26,285 nucleotides of DNA, taken from assembly GCA_003427395.1 (NCBI GenBank), contig BFEA01000045.1, forward strand, positions 1,755,633-1,781,917, read 5' to 3'. Below, piece after piece: positions 1-9,247 of the stretch. Position numbers and translations under genes: made by a program. The stretch's first letter is position 1. Every line of letters begins with the position of its first letter. Origin of the DNA: Chara braunii. Taxonomy: Eukaryota > Streptophyta > Charophyceae > Charales > Characeae. A model generated the notes under the pieces. That model ran no database searches and was not told where the DNA came from. It worked only from the letters and a program-made list of their open reading frames with translations.

Positions 1-110
1 CTCTCTCTCTCTCTCTCTCTCTCCCCCTTTTCCCCCTTCCTCCTCTAGACCTCTATTTCGCCCCCCCTTTTATCACCTTGCCTTCTCTCTCCCTCTCTCC
101 CGTCCCCTCA
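1..110. repeat. (CT)n microsatellite and CT-rich tract
   Basis: The first 22 bases are a perfect CT dinucleotide run that grades into C- and T-rich sequence to about position 110. The same repeat type closes the window at the other end. A short block (tcccctcacttgg) occurs at about 103 and again at about 134. No coding content is visible. Confidence 0.9.
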
Positions 111-2948
111 CTTGGCATATGAGTAACCCTTCTCCCCTCACTTGGAAACATTGTCAGGGCAGGTACGGTAAATGAAATCAGACTTCACTTGGTGGAGAAA
201 GAGGGCAAGGGGAGGATAGTCGGTCCCTTGTGCCACCAAAAAGGCAAAAGAGAAAGGACGTTTTGAAAAAGTGGGAGAAAGGCGGAATCCGGAAGAGAAC
301 GTATGTTGAAAGTGAGGTCAGTTTGACTCAACCATTTTCCCGACTGCATGACTATGAGAAGAGCATGGGCTGATCGAGCAACAAAAAAGGAACAAAGCAC
401 AGCCAAAGAGCATGAAAAGGATAGGCATGTGGGAAGGGCTATGTGTTGACCCCCGACGGGGGATTTTGTATGGATCTTTGCCTTGTGTGGGATTGTGCAA
501 GTGAGTATGGGCTAAGGATGCCCTAAGCGGGATGGGGCCGGGCGGAACCGGGCGCCAAGAGGGAAGGGGAAGAGGGACAAAGGGGCTGCAGGACCCTAGC
601 ATAAAACCAACCCATGAAAATGACTTTTGCTTTTGAAAATTGTGGGGGGGGGAGATGAGAAAAACGAAGTACAATCTTGCCAAGGGAAAGGTGATGGTAT
701 GTTTACATGCATGTAAAGGCCCCGAAGAGACTAAGGGGCCTGCGGCAATGAAGTTGGTTATGATGCATGAGGCCCAACCGGAGTATAGAGGCGAAGGGTA
801 AGACAGCTTCGTCGCACCCCGATGACGGCGTACGTACACTAGGTTTAGGAAAATTGTGTGCGGCCTAAGGATGACGGTTAGCCTGCACACAAAGGAAGAA
901 AGACTCTCAAAGAACCCCTGGACTGCCTGCGTATTGGAAGGAGCAATTGCGTGAGAATACCACAGAGAATAAAAAAAAATCAGCGTTGTGGATCGACCAG
1001 CGAGACTACCACCCAGCGTGAGGGATGAGTTACATCCTCAATGTCAAAGCTCTCTCGCGCGATGGCCCACCCCCATCCATCTCAAAGCACTAGGTGGGGG
1101 TGACCTCGGGACGAACGACCCACGCCCTGAGCATGAGCATGGACGGGCCGAGCCGGATGGGACCCGCAGTGGGGTCGACTAAGGCTCGAAAGTCTACCGG
1201 GGTTTGGCCCTACAAAAATGGTGGAGGTGCCAGGTATGAGGTTAAACTGACCCTTGCGATTCGAGGGGGGCGTCCGACGCATTGACATGTACATAACCCA
1301 AGATAAGAAAAATGGACTTGTGCTTGCTCTTTCCCTTGAGAGAATCAGATTTAAGGGCGGCTGGGTGCATGGCATGGTCAGGCATGGAGGAATAACATGC
1401 ATGCTTTGCACTTGGTTAGCCATCTCCTTGCGGAATGGCTCTAGCCCTCCTTCGTTCAGTGCTGGTGTTCGCCAGTCTGGGGAAGCCTTGGGCAAGTCGC
1501 AGGTCGACCCTTCCTCTTCGTATGAAAGAAGGGCTCCGGTTACCTGGCAGGCGGTTGGTCTTTCGGCTTCGGCCGGGGTCCGATAAAAATCCCATGGCGG
1601 AGTGATCCGACGAAATGGGTGTTTTCCCCTTCTTCTTTGAGTCCAGCGGGCTCATGCACTTTGCACCTTTTTAATGATTGAAGGAACTAATATGAACACA
1701 ACGGGTCATCAAGAAAGAACAATCCCGCCCTATGAAAGGACAGACAAATGAAGAAAAGGGAAATGGAGGGAGTTGCTAGACTCCAAGGAAAACTAGCTCG
1801 CCTTTGAAGAGTCTCACGAGAAGGAACCAACCACTATGTATGAAAGTAAGGGGAGTGACACTCATTGTCCTGAGAGAAAATTGAGAGTTATGGGTAGGAA
1901 GCGTTGGATACACCAAGGGAAAGACACTTGTACTATGTGTGTCCCACTTGGGACTTGTGTTTGCATGATGGGATTCGAGCGTCCTGCCTTTCGGAAGGAA
2001 AGGATTGGTCTGCACCGGCCAGTGCGGGTTGCGAAACGTCGTTCTCTTTTTGTAGGCTGCCGTGTGTTCGTATGTGGAGGTCAGACTACCGAGCTGTCGG
2101 ACGGAAGTTTGTCACGTCGGTTGATTAGTAGCATTCTCGTTCGAGCAGTGACGGGATTTGGCTCGATGATCTGCCGGACGGGGTGTGAAATCTCCTAAGG
2201 CGGGGCTTAGCTTGTTGGCTGGCAGGTGGAGAACCACTGCATGCAGACAAAGACGGAGCCTCGGAGGCGATTAGTAGCTTCTCGTAGCATGGTTTTGGGA
2301 AAGGCTGATTCTTGTCGGACCGATGAAAGTGAATGCCCGGACGACTGACTTTGTCCCTGTATTTAGGCACTCGGGGTAACCCTCGGTGTCGGTATGGATG
2401 TGCAAAGCGGCAAGACGGGATGGGGTATTCTGGGCACAAGGAAAGGGCAGCCGCCTTGCCGGAGCCTGGGTACCGCGCTCGCGACGGTTGAGCTGCGCTT
2501 GAGGTATGGGGTAAGACTCTACTGATAGTATCACCGGAGATACCATATTGGGATGGTCGGTGAGGAGATGACCGGCTCGTATGTGAGATTGCCTGATTTT
2601 TTCTTTTTTTATGTGCCCCCCCCCCCGTAAAGATTGATTGAACTTGGATTGTTGGACGGGCATTCTTCTAAGTCTATTCCCCCTCCCTTCTAAGTCCACA
2701 CGAGTGAGAGATGATAGGAAGGAAGGAGGATAGAAGTCAGATGGAATGGAACCAAGAAAATGAATGTGGGGAAATGGATGGCCGACCGAGGATATTCAGG
2801 GGGGGAGGTACTTAGGAATAGGGAGGTAAATTAGGGAGACCTTAATGGGGTATGTGAAATAAGCCTCATTTAGGAAAAGGGGCTGACCTGACTAGAGGAA
2901 CCGGTTGGTACTCTTTTATGAAAACAGGGGCCGGGTGCTGGAAGCAAG
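111..2948. other. long stretch without a supported gene; possible 5' leader or flank
   Basis: Open frames here are at most about 190 codons, overlap one another on both strands and show no recognisable domain. The + strand is purine-rich, like the coding block that follows, so this could be the leader of the same transcription unit or the decayed 5' end of the retroelement. It contains homopolymers (G run near 645, C run near 2618). I looked for a primer-binding site matching common plant initiator tRNAs and for blocks repeated 3' of the integrase, and saw neither. Confidence 0.5.
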
Positions 2949-3761
2949 ATGGCGCGATGGTTGTCTCCCCCGACTTATACCAGCGGTCCAGAGATGCCAG
3001 TAGACGTAAAGGATGGGGTGTCGGTCGTCCTCCCGGAAGATGGGGCGTGGACGGATCTTGAACCAGCATATCAAACCGTAATGCTGAAAGGGGAGGACGC
3101 GTTCCTATGGATAGAGACGGTATGGGCTAATGTTAACTTGACAAGGTTGTCGCCAAGCTTAATGGATTTGGAGTTCCGGGGAACAGTGGAAGCTCGGGGG
3201 TGGGTCTACTTGTCGAAAGATGGGGAGAATGCTATGGTCGTAGAGTTGGCACTCGGGAATGCGCCGGACGAGTTGTTTAGGAAGGCTGAAGCAGAAGTTG
3301 TATGGGTCTCGTGTCAGCGAAGGGAGATGGAAATGGAAAGGGCAGAAGTGCGGGTGGAACTTGGGGATAGAGGAAGCATGAGGCGACCCGTCAGAACCAT
3401 GCGATGCGTGCTGCCTCCCTTCCTAGTGGATGCGGTGTTTGAAACCCGGAGCAGACTGGTAAGGATATGTCAGTCCATGATGAACCTTGGACTATACCAA
3501 TGCGCTAGGCAGGATTTCTTTCGGTTGTCAGTAGAAATGGGGTCGTTTGAGGGGAACTGGGCGGACGAACTGACCGAGATACTAAGCTGCCTTAGCTTAG
3601 ACAATATCTATGTCTCTAGCCCTGTACATTGGGGGATAGTGTATAGAAATATGGCAATAGGGGAGACATTTCTGGAGGGGGTGAAAGAGTTGTTCTACGA
3701 CGAAGAGGACGACTTCAGTGATGAGGACGAGGATGAGGAGATAGAGGATTGGGACCTCTAA
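2949..3761 (+). CDS. copy 1 of a four-member tandem family of unknown proteins
   Basis: A complete 270-codon frame from an ATG in good context (purine at -3, G at +4). I do not recognise the family. It is defined by comparison with the three neighbours downstream. Shared landmarks are a beta-rich N-terminal part (VSVVLP near residue 24, FLWIETVW near 52-59), a WVYLSKDG strand near 85-92, VVELALGNAP near 97, the LPPFLVDAVF segment at 155-164, FFRLSVEMGSFEGN at 190-203 and a closing FLEGVKELFY at 241-250. Copy 1 alone ends in a strongly acidic tail (residues 251-270, mostly D and E). No signal peptide, membrane segment or intron is evident. It lies 62 bp upstream of copy 2, far closer than usual for separate eukaryotic genes. 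It may be a retroelement-carried protein or a host gene. The frame is convincing; the function is unknown. Confidence 0.75.
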   Translation: MARWLSPPTYTSGPEMPVDVKDGVSVVLPEDGAWTDLEPAYQTVMLKGEDAFLWIETVWANVNLTRLSPSLMDLEFRGTVEARGWVYLSKDGENAMVVELALGNAPDELFRKAEAEVVWVSCQRREMEMERAEVRVELGDRGSMRRPVRTMRCVLPPFLVDAVFETRSRLVRICQSMMNLGLYQCARQDFFRLSVEMGSFEGNWADELTEILSCLSLDNIYVSSPVHWGIVYRNMAIGETFLEGVKELFYDEEDDFSDEDEDEEIEDWDL

Positions 3762-3823
3762 GGAGGGGGACTTGACCTTGGAAAAAAAACGGGTGGCCTA
3801 GTATTGTGCAGGAAGGGAAAAGG

Positions 3824-4579
3824 ATGATTAGAGAAGAGATGATGATGGAATACACCTTCAAGGGATGGGAACCAAGACGACTCGGAGGGGGGGTAAGGAT
3901 GCCTATACCAACGGAAAACGAATGGAGAGGGACCACGTGCGACTGGGTTGGGTTTGAGGTTGCCCGAGAATTATCATATATATGGATAGAACGGATTTGG
4001 AACCCGATAAGGGAAGACGAAGGTTGGGACGAGTTAGCAGAGGGCAAAGTGGAATCAGTCGGAACAATTGTCCTCTCCGAGGATGGGTGACATATGTTTT
4101 GCACTATGTTAGCAATGAGACAAGATCCAATGTGGCTTCTAAGGGATGTAGAGGCGTGAACCCGAAAAGAAGGCAAGAGGTTCGCCAACGAGGGGTGGGA
4201 CGAAATTAGTAGCAAAGTTGTGATGGGAGGGTGGAAAGAACTCAGGCCTCCCTGCCTGTGTATAACAGCTTGGGTGCCCGAGTTCGTGGCCGACTGGTTC
4301 GGGGGTTTTGAGCACATAGCAGACGTAGCCGACTCCATGAGGAAAGTACACATAGAATGTGCCTGGCTGACCGAGGAGTTCTATAGGTTCTCCTTAAAAT
4401 ATGGGCCCTTCTACGGGGATAAAGCCGGTGATGTTATCACCATCCTGAGGATAGGTAAATACGACCGCCTAGAGGTAAGCGCGGAAGCTTGGGACGCCAT
4501 AGTTAGCCGGGAGGCGGCGGCTGTGCCATCCTATGTGAACGATGTCTTTATGCTGTTTGAGGTGCGGTGGTCTGATTAA
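3824..4579 (+). pseudogene. copy 2 of the tandem family, with two in-frame TGA codons
   Basis: The first ATG of the frame is at 3824, with further ATGs from 3857. The frame runs to TAA at 4577-4579 (251 codons if read through) but is cut by TGA at 4088-4090 and 4157-4159. The reading frame never shifts. Homology to copies 3 and 4 continues across both stops: DWVGFEV and YIWIERIW before them, GGWKELRPP after them (copy 4 has GGWRELRAP), then WVPEFVADWF, FYRFSLKYGPFYGD and the C-terminal YVNDVFMLFE. Both TGAs fall where copies 3 and 4 have tryptophan, with 20-22 residues between the two positions in all three copies. The simplest reading is TGG to TGA decay. Readthrough or recoding is a less likely alternative. 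An intron between 4085 and 4220 is not needed to explain the alignment. Confidence 0.7.
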
Positions 4580-4840
4580 AGGGACTCGAAGTTAGAGTGT
4601 CACAGGAAGAATGGACTATGGAGGGTGCATGTGGATTAGGATGTAGCATAAGAAAGGGGGATGTATATTAGTCAGCAGGGGACGCGAGGAGGCCGAAATA
4701 AGGGCAGGCATGGAGACGGGATAGTGGCGGGAACCAGTGCACGATAGGAAGCGGGTACTGAAAGACTAAAACACGAAAGACGCGGAATCTCGGTGGGTGC
4801 AGCAATCGGACTAAGGAAGCGGGAAAGGAGGCATTGCGAG

Positions 4841-5632
4841 ATGACCCGACGAATGAAGTTCTGGGAAGATAGGCCTCGCGGGATCCGACCACCAAGGGCA
4901 TCGGGAGACAGGGTCGAAATAAGTCTGCCATCAAGGAACGTGGTGAGTAACCCGGTAATGGACTGGGTGGGGGTAGAGTTGGTGGAAGACACGGTGTACC
5001 TAGTAATAGAACTGGAGTGGCGTACGAGAGGGGAATTCGGGGGCATAAGTTTGGACCTTCCAGAGCGAGTGCATGCGACGGGATCCTTACACCTGTCGGA
5101 AGAAGAGTGGCGGACCTTTGGGATTGCCTTGGCCTCCGGGGATGACCCCGTGCGAATGTTCGAAGGGGCATGGCAAATAACCTGGCGGGAGGGGTTTGAG
5201 TTTGCAGATCCGGAACAAGATGACGTGACGGCTGAGGTAAAAGTCGCCGCGGCAGGGGGTTTTGAGCTGCCAAATGAGGTCGTACGGATAAGTCTACCAC
5301 CCTTCCTACTAAGACGAATGGGAGGCATAAAACGAGTGGAGCAGGCGGTGAGTGACGTAACTAGGCTAAATTTTGACGAAGCATTAATGTATCGAGAATA
5401 CTATCGGGCCTTCCTAGAGATGGGGCTTTTCGGGGACGAACATGGGCGCGAGGTGCTTTGCATTCTATGAGCAGTGGTAAATACTAGGTCGGGAGTCCCA
5501 CAAATAAGTGATGAGGCCACGTGGAGAGTCATCCGGCAAGAGGTAGGTCGGGGCGCGACCTACATAGATGATCTCTACCGGCTGTACGAACAGCCAAAGG
5601 GGGTTACTGCTCCTGAGGATATGGAGGGATAG
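4841..5632 (+). pseudogene. copy 3 of the tandem family, with one premature TGA
   Basis: ATG at 4841 starts MTRRMKFW, comparable with MAARR in copy 4. The in-frame sequence upstream back to 4793 has only a GTG. The frame is open for 209 codons to TGA at 5468-5470 and then continues in the same frame for 53 more codons to TAG at 5630-5632. The extension is genuine: it contains WRVIRQEVGRGATYIDDLYR, which matches the C-termini of copy 4 (IIQREIRIGEDYVTGVAQLF) and copy 1. Other shared blocks are DWVGVELV (41-48), YLVIELEW (53-60), LHLSEEEW (83-90), SLPPFLLRRM (151-160) and YYRAFLEMGLFGDE (187-200). The single stop probably came from CGA or TGG. Full length would be 263 residues, like its neighbours. 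Confidence 0.7.
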
Positions 5633-5749
5633 TTGGGACTAAAAAAGAAGGATGAAAACACGAAGGGCAAGGGGCCGTAGGTGGACGGTTTCTGAGGTTT
5701 GGCTGTAACCCTTTCTATGTGGACTATGCAGGGAATTACCAAGGTAACA

Positions 5750-6565
5750 ATGGCAGCAAGACGTGAGCCAATGGAACGCCAGCCCCATGTGCGAATGGAA
5801 CGCCAGCCCCGGTACCCCGGACCGCCCTGGAATACCGGTGGACGCTGGGAAGTATCCCTCCCGTCGAGTTCTACTTATCGGGGATTCGACATAGAATGGC
5901 GGGCCGTGACTTTGGAAAGTGACGCCGCCTTTATGTTGGTAGAATGTCGGTGGACAGGGATGAGACTCGATCGAGGACCCGAAGACGATCTGTTTTCCAA
6001 TCTGGAAGTTACCGGGACCATGTATCTGCCTGCGATTGACTGGCACTCGTTGGGGGTAGAGATAGCACAAGGTCACGAGCTGGCACCGGTCTTTCGAAGG
6101 GCCGCTTGGACGTTGACCCGGATAGGACAATCAGTCAGGGGTAGAAGAAACGTGCGCTTACTTACCCGGGTGGAAGTGGGGGGATGGCGGGAATTAAGAG
6201 CACCAACCACACCGCTGAGGTGTCGGGTTTCCCGTTTTATGATAGACCTTGTCTTCGGGAGCCTCGCAAGGGCGCGGGAGCTGGCAGACTCGGCAATAAT
6301 GTGGGCAGACCACGTTCCCTCTCCGACCATCGGGATGTTCTATGATGTCGCTGTGGAACATGGGTCGTTCTGGGGAAACAGGGTCCACGAATTACTAGAA
6401 GTCATCCACATCCTGATGTTTTGTGTGCCCCAGCTAGACTGGACGGGGTGCGAACGCATAATCCAAAGGGAAATCAGGATAGGGGAGGATTATGTAACGG
6501 GGGTGGCTCAACTATTCGAGGAGCCTACCGAACTGGAAGGGCCACGAGGGCGAGAACGGGACTAG
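5750..6565 (+). CDS. copy 4 of the tandem family of unknown proteins
   Basis: Uninterrupted. Possible ATGs are at 5717, 5726 and 5750; I chose 5750 because MAARR then lines up with MTRRM of copy 3, giving 271 residues. An in-frame 24-bp duplication repeats MERQP at residues 8-12 and 16-20. Family landmarks: WEVSLP (33-38), FMLVECRW (61-68), MYLPAIDW (91-98), VFRRAAW (114-120), GGWRELRAP (144-152), RFMIDLVF (162-169), FYDVAVEHGSFWGN (197-210), HELLEVIHIL (213-222) and YVTGVAQLFEE (248-258). The C-terminus is mixed charge rather than acidic as in copy 1. It is the copy closest to gag. No known domain is recognised. Conserved lengths and motif order despite low identity imply long selection on the protein. 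Confidence 0.75.
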   Translation: MAARREPMERQPHVRMERQPRYPGPPWNTGGRWEVSLPSSSTYRGFDIEWRAVTLESDAAFMLVECRWTGMRLDRGPEDDLFSNLEVTGTMYLPAIDWHSLGVEIAQGHELAPVFRRAAWTLTRIGQSVRGRRNVRLLTRVEVGGWRELRAPTTPLRCRVSRFMIDLVFGSLARARELADSAIMWADHVPSPTIGMFYDVAVEHGSFWGNRVHELLEVIHILMFCVPQLDWTGCERIIQREIRIGEDYVTGVAQLFEEPTELEGPRGRERD

Positions 6566-6966
6566 CACCCGCAGGCGAGCCAGTAGGGCAAATCATGTAC
6601 AATCTTCTACGTTCGAAGGCCCACCGACAGAAATAGGAAAGGGGGGTCTCGGACCCGGATGATCAATAACCGCCAGACAGGGAACACCGCGCAGGAAAAC
6701 TTTTCCTAGTTGGTTGCCCAACCCGGACCCCTACGCACCGACCAACGGAATAAGGGCGCTCTTAACGAGCCGGTGATAAGGGAAGCTAAGTCACGCCCTT
6801 AGCTCGGTGAGGCAGCAGAGCCGGACGCGGCTCTATATTAAGAAAGCCATCAGAAAATGGGAATGGGGAAAAGCATAATTGCCAAGTAAAAGGATAAACT
6901 AATAGGATTGGAACCTAGGGAACCTAAATGCCTTGCACTACGTTTGTTCTGGAGAATCCTTTGGTT
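6566..6966 (+). promoter_or_regulatory. spacer before gag with a TATA-like site
   Basis: About 400 bp lie between copy 4 and the probable gag frame. TATATTAAG at 6834-6842 resembles a TATA box, about 290 bp upstream of the likely gag ATG at 7123. If real it could drive gag separately, or be an LTR promoter with the paralogues outside the element. I found no second copy of this spacer downstream of the integrase, as an LTR would need. No primer-binding site is obvious. Confidence 0.3.
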
Positions 6967-7045
6967 ATGCAGAAGTAGGCAAGTATAGCAACGGAGGATG
7001 AGACAGGTAATCATGAAAGCGAGGGAGGACCAGGCTTAGGAGGCA

Positions 7046-8404
7046 GTGTTGAGCAAAGCAAGGAAGGGAAGAAAGACAGGGAATCAACAAATCCGGATGG
7101 CACCAAAGGGAACCGGAAGGAAATGTCATCGGGAGAGAGCTCGGGAAAAGTCGGGGGAAGCAGACAGGGGACTCAGGAAAACAAGGAGGGCAGGAATAAG
7201 GATAGGGTCACGGACGCGAGGCGCAAACTCGGAGGGAGATGTGTCTAAGAAAGTAAGGGTCACGGACGCGAGGCGCAAACTAGCAGAGATAGAGAAAAGG
7301 ATCGCGGAATACAAGGCAAGGTTAATTGAGGAAATGATGATTGGAAACGAGGAAGACCCTCTGCAGGAGGTACCGCGGGACGAACGGAAAACCAGCCGGG
7401 GCGGAACTGGGCAAGGGGACAAGGGTAGTGATCGTGGGGGAACGCCGAGCAAAAGAAGGAAAGAGAGAGAGAAATCTCCGGGAATGGAGGCAGAGAAGGC
7501 TACGAACCTCTTAGCCATAGACAGTAGGGCTAGCCGCCTGCCGACCTCGCCAGCGGTATCGCGAGGATGCGAAGGGCTCTGGAGCCTCAGAGAAAGGGTG
7601 TTGGGATGGCTCGACTCGGAAGGAACGACAAAGACTAGAGGGGGGCAGAAAGCCAGCAAGGAAGGGCCAGATACCGGCGTGGCAGGCGAGGCCAGTAGCT
7701 CCGAAGGCGGCCTTAGGAAGATAGTATCATCCCTTGCACGAGCACTAAACAAGAACCAAGGCTATCTAGCAGACGCCAAGAAAAAGCTGACTTTCGATGG
7801 AGAAAACATCACGGAGTTCCTGATCGACTACGAGAACCTAGCTGCGTTACTAAAGTGGACCGAGGAGGAAAAGATGGACCATCTAGGACAGCATGTGTCG
7901 TTAAGCCTAGGACGGGACATAATACCCATTGTAGCCTCAAGCCGGTCTTGGAAGGAGACCGGAGATGTGATGATGAGGAAGTACCTAGCGGCAGAGAAAA
8001 TGGCAACAGAGGCCGACCTAGCGGCAGTTCAGAGGAAGAACTTCGCAACGTACAATGATTTCCTACGGGAATTTACTCTAGTAGCACTAAGGATCCCCGG
8101 GGTCACGGACCGGATAATGAGCACATATTTCCTCAGGCAGTTCTCCGAGTTCGACAAAGACAAGATCTTGTCAGCTTACCAACAGACGAGCAAGTTCGTA
8201 AACACGCGGGATGTTGATTTTAGCATGGGAACGGATCTGGCTGAGAAAACGGTAGTAACAGAAACGTTGGCCTTGCTCAAGGAAGGGGAGATCATAGACT
8301 TGACCAGTAGGACGGACGACAAGGTGAAAAAGGGAATTGAAAGCCTACACGAACGGGTGCACGGAGTCGCAACAAGATTGAAAGGATGGAGAGCACGCTA
8401 CTAG
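7046..8404 (+). pseudogene. gag: Gag, capsid region, with disrupted N-terminus
   Basis: The open frame spans 7046-8404, but its first codons are GTG; the first ATG in this frame is at 7097. The part from about 7230 on is convincing: a coiled-coil-like stretch (AEIEKRIAEYKARLIEE), a charged Arg/Lys/Glu linker, and a capsid-like block from KKKLTFDGENITEF (about 7784) through LKWTEEEKMDHLG, the typical Ty3 Gag SWKETGDVMMRKYL segment, DFLREFTLVALRIPG and YFLRQFSEFDKDKIL (about 8165), then a heptad-like tail. Upstream of 7230 the frame is probably wrong. A 26-nt block at 7204-7229 recurs at 7256-7281, an offset of 52 nt that shifts frame. In the other frame, coding-like sequence runs back past an ATG at 7123 to about 6979. 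The frame closes at 8402 because of a further shift just before the zinc knuckle. Confidence 0.8.
7204..7281 (+). repeat. frame-shifting 52-bp tandem duplication inside gag
   Basis: An identical 26-nt block begins at 7204 and at 7256. The 52-nt offset is not a multiple of three, so the two copies are read in different frames: the second gives RVTDARRKL in the gag frame, the first gives the same peptide one frame over. This places the original N-terminus of Gag in the other frame. Confidence 0.8.
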
Positions 8405-8739
8405 TTATGCAGGCGCAAGTATCCCGCCCCCCCCTCCTACCCCAGGAAGCAGTAGTTCCGCCAGGGGTAGCCAATCATGGATATGGACGGAGAGATCCCG
8501 CAAACGAACAATGCAAATACTGTACCGCGGTATTACATTTTGTGCGGGCATGTCCAAAGCTCAACCATGACATACTGAAAAGGAGGTGTACCAGGTCATT
8601 AAAGGGGGAGATATTTGGACCACAAGGGGAACGGGTGAACTGGAACTCGCCAGGAGAAATGCGGCGAGCCATTATCATAGAACGGGTTAGAAATAACGGC
8701 CGTAGAAGCCGAACCGGTGGGCGAGATCATCCGGGATGA
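8386..8739 (+). pseudogene. gag: Gag C-terminus, nucleocapsid zinc knuckle
   Basis: This is the continuation of Gag in another frame. The ATG at 8386 is followed by MESTLLVMQAQV, which extends the coiled-coil tail of the preceding frame (LHERVHGVATRLKG). A canonical zinc knuckle follows: C43-x2-C46-x4-H51-x4-C56, starting near 8512 (CKYCTAVLHFVRAC). This motif binds the packaged RNA in retroelement nucleocapsids. After RSLKGEIFGPQGERV the frame is lost near 8700, where a single extra base moves coding to the frame read from 8702. There, EAEPVGEII and further residues continue to TGA at 8789 and on into the next segment. The overlap of 8386-8404 with the capsid frame looks like a one-base deletion rather than a programmed site, because no slippery heptamer is evident. 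Confidence 0.75.
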
Positions 8740-9247
8740 ACTCCGAGGGCGCGGGCCGCATGTCAACTTCATTCTGGAAAACGACGGATGAGATAGGGTA
8801 AACGCGACTACTCGGCTAGGGACGGCTGGGAGAAGGATTATCCGTGACACCGTGATGGAGGAGGTTGCTAGAAGTTCGGAACCCCAGGCAGAGCCTGAAG
8901 CCGAGGAACCGGAAAAGGTCTATGGGAAACCTGGGGAAGAGGAACCTACAGACAAAGTTACTGCTGCCAAGAAGAAGTTTAGGTACCAAATCCCGATCTT
9001 ATCCATGTCTGAGATCGATGACACCCTTGGCAAGCTGCTAGGAACCATGGTGTCGGTGTCATTTCAGACGATGTTGCAGGTCAGCCCTAGGTTGCTTAAA
9101 GGGCTTAGGCAACTGTTGACTCGGCGACGGGTAAAGATAGACGAGAACCCCGAATTACCAGAAGAGGAAAGGGAGGAGGAACCTCCACAAGTAGTCGCTA
9201 ACCTCCAGAGGAAGATCTCGAGAAGGCTTTTGCAGACATCCACCTAA
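8702..9247 (+). pseudogene. Gag-Pol linker upstream of protease
   Basis: Coding resumes in this frame at 8702, crosses TGA at 8789-8791 and then runs open to 9247. The first half is acidic (Glu/Pro-rich: EPEAEEPEKVYGKPGEEEP). The second half carries RYQIPILSMSEID and VSFQTMLQVSPRLLKGL, a short helical block that I associate with the region before the protease in some Ty3-type elements; this is from memory of the family, not a search. The true frame leaves this one near 9205-9211, where EDLEKAFADIHLSLPD begins one frame over and leads into the protease. The last dozen codons of this frame are therefore probably not native. Confidence 0.6.

Noticed and set aside
318-890. 190-codon minus-strand frame near the left end
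   Set aside because: Low-complexity Pro/Ser/His-rich translation with no recognisable motif; other frames overlap it.
1960-2040. tRNA-like B-box (GGATTCGAGCGTCC) on the minus strand
   Set aside because: No cloverleaf or A-box could be built around it.
4085-4219. Intron in copy 2
   Set aside because: Homology continues through both TGAs with conserved spacing, so no sequence needs to be removed.
4672-5328. Two overlapping minus-strand frames of more than 200 codons opposite copy 3
   Set aside because: Shadows of the + strand copy 3, whose translation aligns with three neighbours.
7126-7752. 208-codon minus-strand frame opposite gag
   Set aside because: Ser/Leu/Pro-rich complement of a purine-rich coding strand; the + strand frame has clear Gag homology.
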